From positions 21,898 through 85,897 of the forward strand of contig NZ_JAKSXN010000018.1 in the NCBI RefSeq assembly GCF_022427145.1: a DNA stretch of 64,000 nt, written 5' to 3'. Origin of the DNA: Paenibacillus timonensis. Lineage in GTDB: Bacteria; Bacillota; Bacilli; Paenibacillales; Paenibacillaceae. Both the position numbers and the translations under genes were made by a program. The notes beneath the pieces were generated by a model. It made no database searches, was not told where the DNA came from, and worked only from the letters and a program-made list of their open reading frames with translations. Shown piece after piece: positions 57,952 through 64,000 of the stretch; the stretch's first letter is position 1, and the number at the start of each line of letters is the position of its first letter.

Positions 57952-58592
57952 AGACCGAACATCGCTCCGGAACGGCCGGAGCCCGCTGGATGCTGGTTGC
58001 CGCGCTGGTGATGCTGGCGGCGGGATCGTTTTATTTCTTGGGCTACAGGCCAGAAGTGGAGAAATCCGCGAACCTAGAGTCCGACCACGAAGAGAAACGG
58101 CTGTTTCTGCAAAAGACCCAGGCGATCGTGGACGCCAAACGGGCGGATCTTGCGGCGGAGGGCGCTTCGGCCGACACGGCCAAGCGGGAGGCAGCGGTAC
58201 CTGGCGAACCTGACCGGGAAGGGATATTGCTTGACTTGGAGCAAGCGGCGAAATCCTCTGGCGCGAAGATTCAGGAGGTCGTCTTCGAGGAACCGGGGGT
58301 CGGCGCCCAGACGGCTGCTGCATCCGAGACCACGCCGACGGGAGATTCCTCGACCTTGAATGGGAGCTCGGTTGCCGGACTGCCGAATGGAGCTGAGGAC
58401 CTCACTGCCGCGGGATTCACCGAGATGTTGATGCGGGTAAATCTTCGAGGGACGTTGGCCGAAGTCAAGAACTTCGCCGCGGCTTTGCAAGGAGCCGAGC
58501 GGCTCTACGTCGTCCTGTCCTTCGAATACGGAAATGAAGAAGCGGTGGATAGCAATACGTCGGTGTTCCAGCTGTTGGCTTTTTACCGATAA
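57948..58592 (+). CDS. pilO: type IV pilus assembly protein PilO
   Basis: 214 aa. GTG start overlapping the pilN stop. One membrane helix (about 10-30, WMLVAALVMLAAGSFYFLGY), a coiled coil, a Pro/Thr/Ser-rich insertion (about 115-145), then a ferredoxin-like fold ending AEVKNFAAALQGAERLYVVL. Sequence is poorly conserved in this family; position after pilM-pilN carries much of the call. Last gene of the operon; no pilP or pilQ follows, as expected without an outer membrane. Confidence 0.85.
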   Translation: MKTEHRSGTAGARWMLVAALVMLAAGSFYFLGYRPEVEKSANLESDHEEKRLFLQKTQAIVDAKRADLAAEGASADTAKREAAVPGEPDREGILLDLEQAAKSSGAKIQEVVFEEPGVGAQTAAASETTPTGDSSTLNGSSVAGLPNGAEDLTAAGFTEMLMRVNLRGTLAEVKNFAAALQGAERLYVVLSFEYGNEEAVDSNTSVFQLLAFYR

Positions 58593-58626
58593 ATCACAGA
58601 GCAAGAGCCCTTTTGGGCTTCACCAA

Positions 58627-58659
58627 GCACCCCGGCCACACGGCCGGAGTGCTTTTTTT
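58627..58659 (+). terminator. terminator of pilus operon
   Basis: GCACCCCGGCC/GGCCGGAGTGC stem with an ACAC loop, followed by seven T. Confidence 0.93.
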
Positions 58660-58742
58660 GCAAATCCATATCATTCCTTGATACTTTTTGGTATGTTCAC
58701 CGTATAAATAATTATAATGCTGAAAGGTGGTGCAACAGGGGG

Positions 58743-59177
58743 ATGGAAATGTGGGCAATTTGGCTCATCGTCGCCGGAATCTTATTCGTGCTTGAGATGA
58801 TGACGATGACTTTTTACCTGCTATGGCTCTGCATCGGTTCGCTGGTCGCAGCAGTCGTGGCTTTGGTGGCCCCCGAAGCTTACTTCTGGCAGGTTGCTGC
58901 GGGCTGTCTGGTCGCTTTAGTCCTGACGGTGTTTACGAAGCCGCTTTCCAGAAAATTTCGCGCAGCAAAAGGTTTTAAGGATATCGGTACCGAACTGGTA
59001 GGGAAGCAAGGCATTGTCGTGGAACCGATTGAACCCGGGCAATACGGCATCGTGAAGGTTGGGGGAGATTCGTGGAGCGCTACGGCGACCGTCCCGATCG
59101 GCAGGGACGAGAAGGTCCGGGTGCTGGAGCGAGGCAGTACAATTATCGAAGTAGAACGATGGGAGGAAATTTCTTAA
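58743..59177 (+). CDS. NfeD-family membrane protein
   Basis: 144 aa: two to three membrane helices in the first 75 residues (WAIWLIVAGILFVLEMM, LLWLCIGSLVAAVVALVAP), then a C-terminal OB-fold (ELVGKQGIVVEPIEPGQYGI, VGGDSWSATATVPI, VRVLERGSTIIEVE). Short NfeD proteins partner with SPFH proteins; the SPFH gene follows with a TAATG overlap. The pair is thought to organise membrane microdomains and quality control. Confidence 0.92.
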   Translation: MEMWAIWLIVAGILFVLEMMTMTFYLLWLCIGSLVAAVVALVAPEAYFWQVAAGCLVALVLTVFTKPLSRKFRAAKGFKDIGTELVGKQGIVVEPIEPGQYGIVKVGGDSWSATATVPIGRDEKVRVLERGSTIIEVERWEEIS

Positions 59178-60112
59178 TGCAATGGGCAATTATTGCGGTC
59201 ATTGTCGTCGTTGTCGTCGTCTTTATCTCGCTGACGGTCAAAATCGTGCCGCAGCAACGGGTGGGAGTCGTCGAACGGCTCGGTAAATTCAACCGCTTGC
59301 TGACGCCGGGGCTTAACGTGCTGATCCCGGTCATCGATCAGGTGCGGACGTATCATGATTTGCGGATCCAACAGACCAATGTGCCGCCGCAAACCGTCAT
59401 TACCAAGGATAACGTTCAAGTTCAGATCGACACGATTATTTTCTATCAGGTTGTGAATCCGGAGCAAGCGACGTACGGCATTTCCGATTTTGTCTACGGG
59501 GTACGGAACATTACGACAGCAACGCTGCGCCAAATCATCGGTAAAATGGAGCTGGACGAAACGTTGTCCGGCCGGGAGAAGATCTCGACGGATATCCGGA
59601 CCGCGTTGGACGAAGCGACCGAGAAATGGGGCGTACGGATCGAGCGGGTGGAAGTGCTCGACATCCGGCCGCCGGTGGATATCCAAGAAGCGATGGACAA
59701 ACAAATGAAGGCCGAGCGGAACAAGCGGGCGATCGTGCTCGAGGCTGAAGCCGCCAAGCAGGATATGATCCTGCGCGCGGAAGGCGACAAGCAAAGCAAG
59801 ATCCTGAAAGCGGAAGGCGACAAGGAAGCGCGGATTCGCGAAGCCGAAGGCTTCCGTCAAGCCCAGGAGCTCGAAGCGCTTGGGGAAGCGAAAGCGATTG
59901 AGTCGGTCGCTGCCGCCGAAAAGGCGCGGATCGAAATGCTGCGCGACGCTGCCCTGAACGAAGCGGTCTTGGCGTACCAGTCCTTCGAAGCCTTGAAGGA
60001 AGTGGCTAAAGGACCGGCGAACAAGGTGTTCATCCCGTCCAATGCGATCGAAACGCTGGGAAGCCTCGGCGCCATCAGCGAAGTATTCAAAGCCGGCAAG
60101 GACGGCAAATAA
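59177..60112 (+). CDS. SPFH/Band 7 (stomatin-like) membrane protein
   Basis: 311 aa. One N-terminal membrane helix (QWAIIAVIVVVVVVFISLTV), the SPFH domain (about 25-190; VPQQRVGVVERLGKFNRLLT, GRREKIS-like SGREKISTDIRTALDEATE, GVRIERVEVLDIRPPVDIQE), then a charged Ala/Glu/Lys coiled coil (about 180-265) that drives oligomerisation. Start at 59177 with GGGAGG 9 bases upstream; the frame further upstream is NfeD read out of frame. Confidence 0.95.
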   Translation: MQWAIIAVIVVVVVVFISLTVKIVPQQRVGVVERLGKFNRLLTPGLNVLIPVIDQVRTYHDLRIQQTNVPPQTVITKDNVQVQIDTIIFYQVVNPEQATYGISDFVYGVRNITTATLRQIIGKMELDETLSGREKISTDIRTALDEATEKWGVRIERVEVLDIRPPVDIQEAMDKQMKAERNKRAIVLEAEAAKQDMILRAEGDKQSKILKAEGDKEARIREAEGFRQAQELEALGEAKAIESVAAAEKARIEMLRDAALNEAVLAYQSFEALKEVAKGPANKVFIPSNAIETLGSLGAISEVFKAGKDGK

Positions 60113-60125
60113 ACGTATTTCACAT

Positions 60126-60166
60126 AAAGATCCCGGCAAGAGGACGTTCTTGCCGGGATCTTTTTT
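60126..60166. terminator. terminator between SPFH and AraC genes
   Basis: AAAGATCCCGGCAAG pairs with CTTGCCGGGATCTTT, with A- and T-runs on both sides. Confidence 0.95.
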
Positions 60167-60170
60167 ACGT

Positions 60171-61184
60171 CTAAACCGTTCTGAGCGCTTTCGCCCGGTA
60201 TTGTCCCGGAGTGAATCCCGTCCATTTCTTGAAGGCATTGTGAAAGGCGCTGGGTTCGGAATAATGCAGTAAATAGGCGATGTCGCTCGAGGAATATTCT
60301 TGCTGCTTGAGATAGGCCTTCGCCATCTCCATGCGTAGGCTTGCCGATAATTGCTGGTAAGAGGTTCCTTCCTCGCTTAACTTCAGTTGCAGCGATCTCG
60401 GGCTCACCGCTAACGCCTCCGCCGATTGCTGCAGAGTGGGGAAATAGCCGGGCAGGCAGGACAACATCCATTCTCGGAGTTGGTCGGACCATTGCTTTCC
60501 GCGCATCAGCTTTGTCTTGATTTCCTCCGCAATCGCCTCAAAAGATTTCAGCAGCCTCGGATCGGAATACAGGATCGGGTATTGCAGCACTTCCCGGTCC
60601 ATCCGCATAGATGCTTCTTCGCCGCCAAACACGGGTTTAATCCCAAACAACGATCGATAAGCGCTGAGATCCTCCGGAGCGGGATAGGTGAACTGCAGCT
60701 CGCGAAGCAAGATCGGCCGCTGGCTCATCCGATGCAGCAGGTGGTACACCGAACTCACCATATCATCCAAGCACTGGCGGGAGATGGGAAGCGAATGGGG
60801 CCTGCGAATCCGTAGGAGCAAATCGTTTCCTTGTTCCTCCCAATCGAGGTTATACCCGCTGCACAGTAGGACGTGGTAACGTTGATAAGCCTGGAGCGCG
60901 TCCAGGATGCGTTCCGAATGCATCATGACATAACCAAGGATACCCAGATCCGCGGGATCGGTGAGTTGTCCTTGATGCAAGCCGAAGTTCATATCCTCCA
61001 TGTAGTTGGCTGCCGCCAGGTTCAGCCGTTCCAGCTCCGCTTCGCTGATTCGGGCTTCTACATCGCTTAAACGGCGGATATCGAATTCCGCCTGTTGACA
61101 CAAATATTCAAAATCGAGCCCCTTTCTGGCGATAGCTTTGCGAATGGGGTACACGATAGATACCGCAAAACCAAGGGGATCCAT
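60171..61184 (-). CDS. AraC-family regulator with Arabinose_bd-type N-terminus
   Basis: 337 aa from the ATG at 61184 (AAAGGAGTGAGG upstream); the longer frame to 61346 runs into the divergent gene and is rejected. N-terminal domain (about 10-200; GLDFEYLCQQAEFDIRRLSD, LGILGYVMMHSERILDALQA, YHVLLCSGYNLDWEEQGND) resembles PF12625, as in OruR/ArgR-type AraC proteins. C-terminal double HTH (about 240-335; ALAVSPRSLQLKLSEEGTSY, SSSDIAYLLHYSEPSAFHNA, FKKWTGFTPGQYR). Divergent from an NAD(P)H oxidoreductase gene with 142 bases between, which it probably controls. Confidence 0.93.
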   Translation of the reverse strand: MDPLGFAVSIVYPIRKAIARKGLDFEYLCQQAEFDIRRLSDVEARISEAELERLNLAAANYMEDMNFGLHQGQLTDPADLGILGYVMMHSERILDALQAYQRYHVLLCSGYNLDWEEQGNDLLLRIRRPHSLPISRQCLDDMVSSVYHLLHRMSQRPILLRELQFTYPAPEDLSAYRSLFGIKPVFGGEEASMRMDREVLQYPILYSDPRLLKSFEAIAEEIKTKLMRGKQWSDQLREWMLSCLPGYFPTLQQSAEALAVSPRSLQLKLSEEGTSYQQLSASLRMEMAKAYLKQQEYSSSDIAYLLHYSEPSAFHNAFKKWTGFTPGQYRAKALRTV

Positions 61185-61326
61185 GAACCGCCTCACTCCT
61201 TTGCGCGAATCCGCAATATTTTTACGCGATCGATCATTTTGCCGCCTGGATGTTCGCTTTATGCTTAAGATACCATTCTTCGCAAGTTGAGAACACCGGA
61301 AGCTTAAATTTAAGGAGGACATCGTC

Positions 61327-61905
61327 ATGAATATTTTAGTCATCAACGGACACCCCGACCCCGAGGCTTTTTGCGCCGCTTTGGCTGACGCGTACCGGGA
61401 TGCCGCGGCATCCCAAGCCGGTGCAAAGGTCCGGGAAATCGACCTAAGCCAAATCGCTTTCGATCCGAATTTAAAATACGGGTATCGCCAAAGAACGGAG
61501 CTGGAGGAGGAATTGAGGGAAGCGCAGGAGATGATTGGCTGGGCGGATCATCTGGTTCTGGTGTATCCGACGTGGTGGGGGACGATGCCGGCGGTTCTGA
61601 AGGGGTTTTTCGACCGCGTCTTCTTACCCGGGTTTGCCTACAAACATCAACCGAACTCTTTGCTTTGGGATAAACTCCTCAAGGGGAAAACCGCCCATCT
61701 GATCGTGACCATGGATACGCCGTCCTGGTACAATCGCTGGTTCTATAAACGGGCGGGGCACCGGGTGATGAAAAGCAATATCTTGGGATACTGCGGCATC
61801 AAGACGGTACGCATTACGGAGTTTAACATGGTCTCGTCCTCTCAGGAATCGACGCGTTTGAAATGGTTGGAGAAAATAAGGAAGCTGGGGGCTGCGCTGG
61901 CCTAA
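61327..61905 (+). CDS. NAD(P)H-dependent flavodoxin-fold oxidoreductase
   Basis: 192 aa, NQO1/MdaB/KefF-like flavoprotein that reduces quinones or electrophiles by two electrons. Motifs: LVINGHPDPEAFCAALADAY (FMN phosphate region), HLVLVYPTWWGTMPAVLKGF, DRVFLPGFAYK, WYNRWFYKRAGHRVMKSNIL. AAGGAGG precedes the ATG. The AraC regulator is transcribed divergently, suggesting induction by a toxic small molecule (inference). Confidence 0.93.
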   Translation: MNILVINGHPDPEAFCAALADAYRDAAASQAGAKVREIDLSQIAFDPNLKYGYRQRTELEEELREAQEMIGWADHLVLVYPTWWGTMPAVLKGFFDRVFLPGFAYKHQPNSLLWDKLLKGKTAHLIVTMDTPSWYNRWFYKRAGHRVMKSNILGYCGIKTVRITEFNMVSSSQESTRLKWLEKIRKLGAALA

Positions 61906-61910
61906 ACCAA

Positions 61911-61941
61911 AACCCGCCCGATGGGATTCATCGGGCGGGTT
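61911..61941. terminator. bidirectional terminator
   Basis: AACCCGCCCGATG pairs perfectly with CATCGGGCGGGTT between convergent genes. Confidence 0.88.
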
Positions 61942-61956
61942 CGCTATATCAACGGC

Positions 61957-62631
61957 TCAGGCATGCCGGTTCGACAATTGCTCCTTTAGGCGTTCCAGCT
62001 CTTCGTTCACGGCGGTGGATTGGGCGCTGCCCGCATCCGCGATGCCGGACGTTTTCCCGTAGCTGGCGGAGACTTCCTGCTGGGCTTCCCAGTTCAGAAT
62101 TTTCTCTTCCATTCGCTCGAAGCCTCGCGCCGCTGCGCCGCTTTCGATGCCGCGGCTGAAGTTCGGCCGCTCGGCTTCGGCTTTCACTTGGGCCTTGCGG
62201 GCACGGGCCGCCAGCTCGTTGCGTTTCTCCTTCAAGCGGGCGAACTCCGCTTTGCCTTCCGCGAGACGAATCTCCAGCTCGGCTACGCGGTCGCGCGCCT
62301 CCTGAGCTTCCTTGGCGTACTGCTGCGCTTGTTCCTCGTAACGGATTTTCTCCGCGGCCGCGTGACGCGCCGTCACTTCATCGCCTTGCTCCAGGGCGGT
62401 TAACGCGCGAATTTCGCTTTGTTTGGCAAGATGGGCGATGTCTGCGCTCTTCCGGTCCTGGACAGTGGCGGTCATTTGCTGCTCCTTGATCATTTTCTCG
62501 GCGGCGGCGATGTCGTCTTCCAGGTTGCGTAAGTATTGGCCGGTCATCAGGACCGGGTCTTCCAGTTTGTTTAATACTTCGTGAATCGAAGCTTTGGCCA
62601 GATTGGCAATGCGATCAAATACGCTGCTCAT
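61957..62631 (-). CDS. pspA: PspA/IM30-family membrane-protecting protein
   Basis: 224 aa, almost fully helical coiled coil (about 25-185) of the ESCRT-III/PspA fold that coats damaged membranes. SVFDRIANLAKASIHEVLNK is the amphipathic membrane-binding start; EDPVLMTGQYLRNLEDDIAA and SRGIESGAAARGFERMEEKI are further family segments. Start at 62631 (AAGGAGAG upstream); the frame to 62655 is rejected. Followed on the same strand, upstream, by a PspC gene 52 bases away, so they form one unit. Confidence 0.94.
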   Translation of the reverse strand: MSSVFDRIANLAKASIHEVLNKLEDPVLMTGQYLRNLEDDIAAAEKMIKEQQMTATVQDRKSADIAHLAKQSEIRALTALEQGDEVTARHAAAEKIRYEEQAQQYAKEAQEARDRVAELEIRLAEGKAEFARLKEKRNELAARARKAQVKAEAERPNFSRGIESGAAARGFERMEEKILNWEAQQEVSASYGKTSGIADAGSAQSTAVNEELERLKEQLSNRHA

Positions 62632-62683
62632 TCGAATCTCTCCTTTTAGGTTCAATAGGGTAAGGTTTGCAATCCTTCACAGA

Positions 62684-62908
62684 TTAAAACGGGGAAAACG
62701 GATCATCGTAGCTGTAGCTCCCGATCGGTTCCTTTGGTACGACCAGGCTGGCGATCAGGTACAAAGCGACGACCGAGCCGAAGCTGAAGAATACCGCGAC
62801 GACGGCCACCAGCCGCACGACCGTGGAGTCGACTCCGAGCCATTGGGCCAGACCGCCGCACAGGCCGCTTACTTGCTTATCCGTTGCCGAACGATATAGT
62901 TTTCTCAT
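62684..62908 (-). CDS. PspC-domain membrane protein
   Basis: 74 aa. KLYRSATDKQVSGLCGGLAQ then WLGVDSTVVRLVAVVAVFFS and a second hydrophobic stretch (SVVALYLIASLVVP). Complete single PspC domain. First gene of the pspC-pspA unit; together with NfeD/SPFH nearby it gives the region an envelope-stress theme. Confidence 0.93.
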   Translation of the reverse strand: MRKLYRSATDKQVSGLCGGLAQWLGVDSTVVRLVAVVAVFFSFGSVVALYLIASLVVPKEPIGSYSYDDPFSPF

Positions 62909-63347
62909 GACAAACCACTCGCTTTCATTTATTTTTCATGTCATAGGATCATTGGGAGTCAAAGTTTCGATCTTTACGAACTCGTTATCCGTTGTTCATG
63001 TCTTTATTCTAGCGGGAATGGCGCCGGGGCATAACGGGCTGGGGACGGTTTGTGAACTGGACCTTGGTCGGGCCGGTTCCTCGTCTGGAAGTCGGGGCGG
63101 CGACTTGAACTTCGGGAAACTCCTGGGGGGTGCTATAGAAAAAAGCTTGACGGCACGCCCATGTAAGCGCTTATTGCGGGGCCTGGCGTCGTCCTGCCTG
63201 CCCACCACTAGACAACCCCCTGCACGTTTCGCGAAAAACCGCCATAAACTTTTTAAGATTGGCATAATATGGGGTGCCTGTCGTATAACAATAAGTAGGC
63301 GTAATTTCGGGAAGTTTCGCTTGAGAAATCGGAAAGGGAGTGCAGGA
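62909..63347. other. intergenic region, no gene seen
   Basis: Divergent between pspC and the flavodoxin-family gene. An open frame crosses it but shows no recognisable protein before the ATG at 63348. It holds a cre-like site (63162-63175) and a CATAAT that could be a -10 (63263-63268) without a good -35. Confidence 0.5.
63162..63175. promoter_or_regulatory. cre-like site upstream of flavodoxin-family gene
   Basis: TGTAAGCGCTTATT matches TGWAARCGYTWNCW at 13 of 14 positions, 173 bases before the start codon. Confidence 0.5.
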
Positions 63348-63914
63348 ATGCGAATCGCAGTCATTCAGGGAAGTGCAAGGAACGGAGGAAACACGGAGGA
63401 TCTAACGCGGCTGGTATTAGAGGGGATACCCTATACGAATATCGTACTGCGGGAGAAGGAAATCAAGCCGATCCGCGATCAACGGCACGAAGAGGGCCGC
63501 TTCGACCCGGTGGACGACGATTACGACGAGCTGATCCAACTGGTACTGGAGCATGATGTTCTGATCTTCGCCACGCCGGTGTATTGGTACGGAGCATCCG
63601 GCTTGATGAAAAACTTCATCGATCGCTGGTCGCAAAGTCTTCGCGATGTCCGCTTCGATTTCAAGGAGCGGATGGCGTCCAAAACCGCGTATGCCGTCGT
63701 GGTCGGCGGAGACAATCCGCGAATCAAAGCGTTGCCGCTCATTCAGCAACTGCAATATACGTTTGATTTCGTGGGCTTGTCTTTTGCCGGGTATGTGATC
63801 GGGAAAGGCAGCAAGCCAGGCGAGGTGCTGAAGGACGCTCGCGCGGTCCGCGACGCCGCGACGTTAAACGCCGAACTGCGAAAGGCCGAGCCGTTGGCGG
63901 TGAATCGCTCTTAA
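63348..63914 (+). CDS. flavodoxin-family NAD(P)H-dependent FMN reductase
   Basis: 188 aa. MRIAVIQGSARNGGNTEDLT forms the FMN phosphate loop; LIFATPVYWYGASGLMKNFI and DRWSQSLRDVRFDFKERMAS contact the flavin; AYAVVVGGDNPR completes the fold. NADPH-dependent FMN reductase/flavodoxin 2 superfamily; electron acceptor unknown. Start at 63348 has GGGAG upstream; the in-frame extension to 62823 is rejected for lack of family similarity. Confidence 0.92.
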   Translation: MRIAVIQGSARNGGNTEDLTRLVLEGIPYTNIVLREKEIKPIRDQRHEEGRFDPVDDDYDELIQLVLEHDVLIFATPVYWYGASGLMKNFIDRWSQSLRDVRFDFKERMASKTAYAVVVGGDNPRIKALPLIQQLQYTFDFVGLSFAGYVIGKGSKPGEVLKDARAVRDAATLNAELRKAEPLAVNRS

Positions 63915-63963
63915 CGGAACGAAGTCAGGCAATGGAAATACGCCCGTGGATCACTTGAAGACG

Positions 63964-63997
63964 ACGTGTTGCTGCATTTGCAGCGGCACGTTTTTTA
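63964..63997 (+). terminator. terminator after flavodoxin-family gene
   Basis: ACGTG..GCTGC pairs with GCAGC..CACGT (63964-63991), followed by TTTTTATTT. Confidence 0.85.
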
Positions 63998-64000
63998 TTT

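Noticed and set aside
62823..63347. N-terminal extension of the flavodoxin-family protein
   Set aside because: Runs through pspC on the opposite strand and intergenic DNA; the FMN motif begins directly at the ATG at 63348.

Overview
The window looks like chromosomal DNA of a spore-former-type, moderately GC-rich Firmicute, most likely Paenibacillus or a close relative. This is inferred from gene content (mdx-type maltodextrin regulon, LCP protein, FIMAH and DUF4367 domain proteins, SigA-type promoters, strong AGGAGG ribosome sites) and from base composition. No rRNA, tRNA, IS element, prophage or CRISPR array was seen. I count 51 protein genes, the first of them cut by the left edge.

Layout. 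1-6.7 kb: surface polysaccharide genes (GT4 glycosyltransferase, polyprenyl-phosphate sugar transferase, LCP protein overlapping a membrane-anchored beta-helix protein, UDP-glucose-4-epimerase-like protein). 6.9-14 kb: DUF4129 membrane protein, CNNM/CorC protein, an FAD dehydrogenase behind a clear guanine-type purine riboswitch, a lipoprotein phosphoesterase and a zinc-ribbon membrane protein. 14.2-17.8 kb: one very large secreted multidomain protein. 18-27 kb and 34.8-45 kb: a maltodextrin regulon (debranching enzyme, pullulanase, maltose phosphorylase, beta-phosphoglucomutase, LacI regulator, neopullulanase, MdxEFG transporter, chemoreceptor, lipoprotein alpha-amylase). It is split by an unrelated eight-gene operon at 27.5-34.6 kb (isoaspartyl-peptidase family, GntR, Liv-type ABC transporter, creatininase family). 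45.4-48.6 kb: cystine symporter and an ECF sigma/anti-sigma pair. 48.6-58.6 kb: a type IV pilus locus (three minor pilins facing pilB-pilT-pilC-pilA-pilD-pilM-pilN-pilO). 58.7-63.9 kb: NfeD/SPFH pair, AraC regulator, two flavodoxin-fold oxidoreductases, PspA and PspC.

How it works together. The mdx genes form a coherent import-and-phosphorolysis pathway. They are tied together by about ten copies of a LacI-type operator whose best-conserved half is CGTTTGC(G/A)CA. These copies overlap or flank the promoters of the debranching enzyme, phosphorylase operon, regulator, neopullulanase, transporter and amylase; cre-like sites lie in two of the leaders. The transporter lacks its own ATPase, which probably comes from a shared MsmX-type protein elsewhere. 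The pilus locus has every inner-membrane and cytoplasmic part expected of a type IVa pilus in a one-membrane cell (no PilQ/PilP).

The least explained structure is in the intergenic DNA. The three long gaps between convergent gene pairs each hold a different family of 20-37 bp palindromes spaced by near-integral helical turns (exactly 52 bp three times in the first). The first gap also carries a roughly 300 bp tract of degenerate CACTCACCAG repeats. The most actionable single observation is the purine riboswitch in front of an uncharacterised COG2509-type FAD dehydrogenase.
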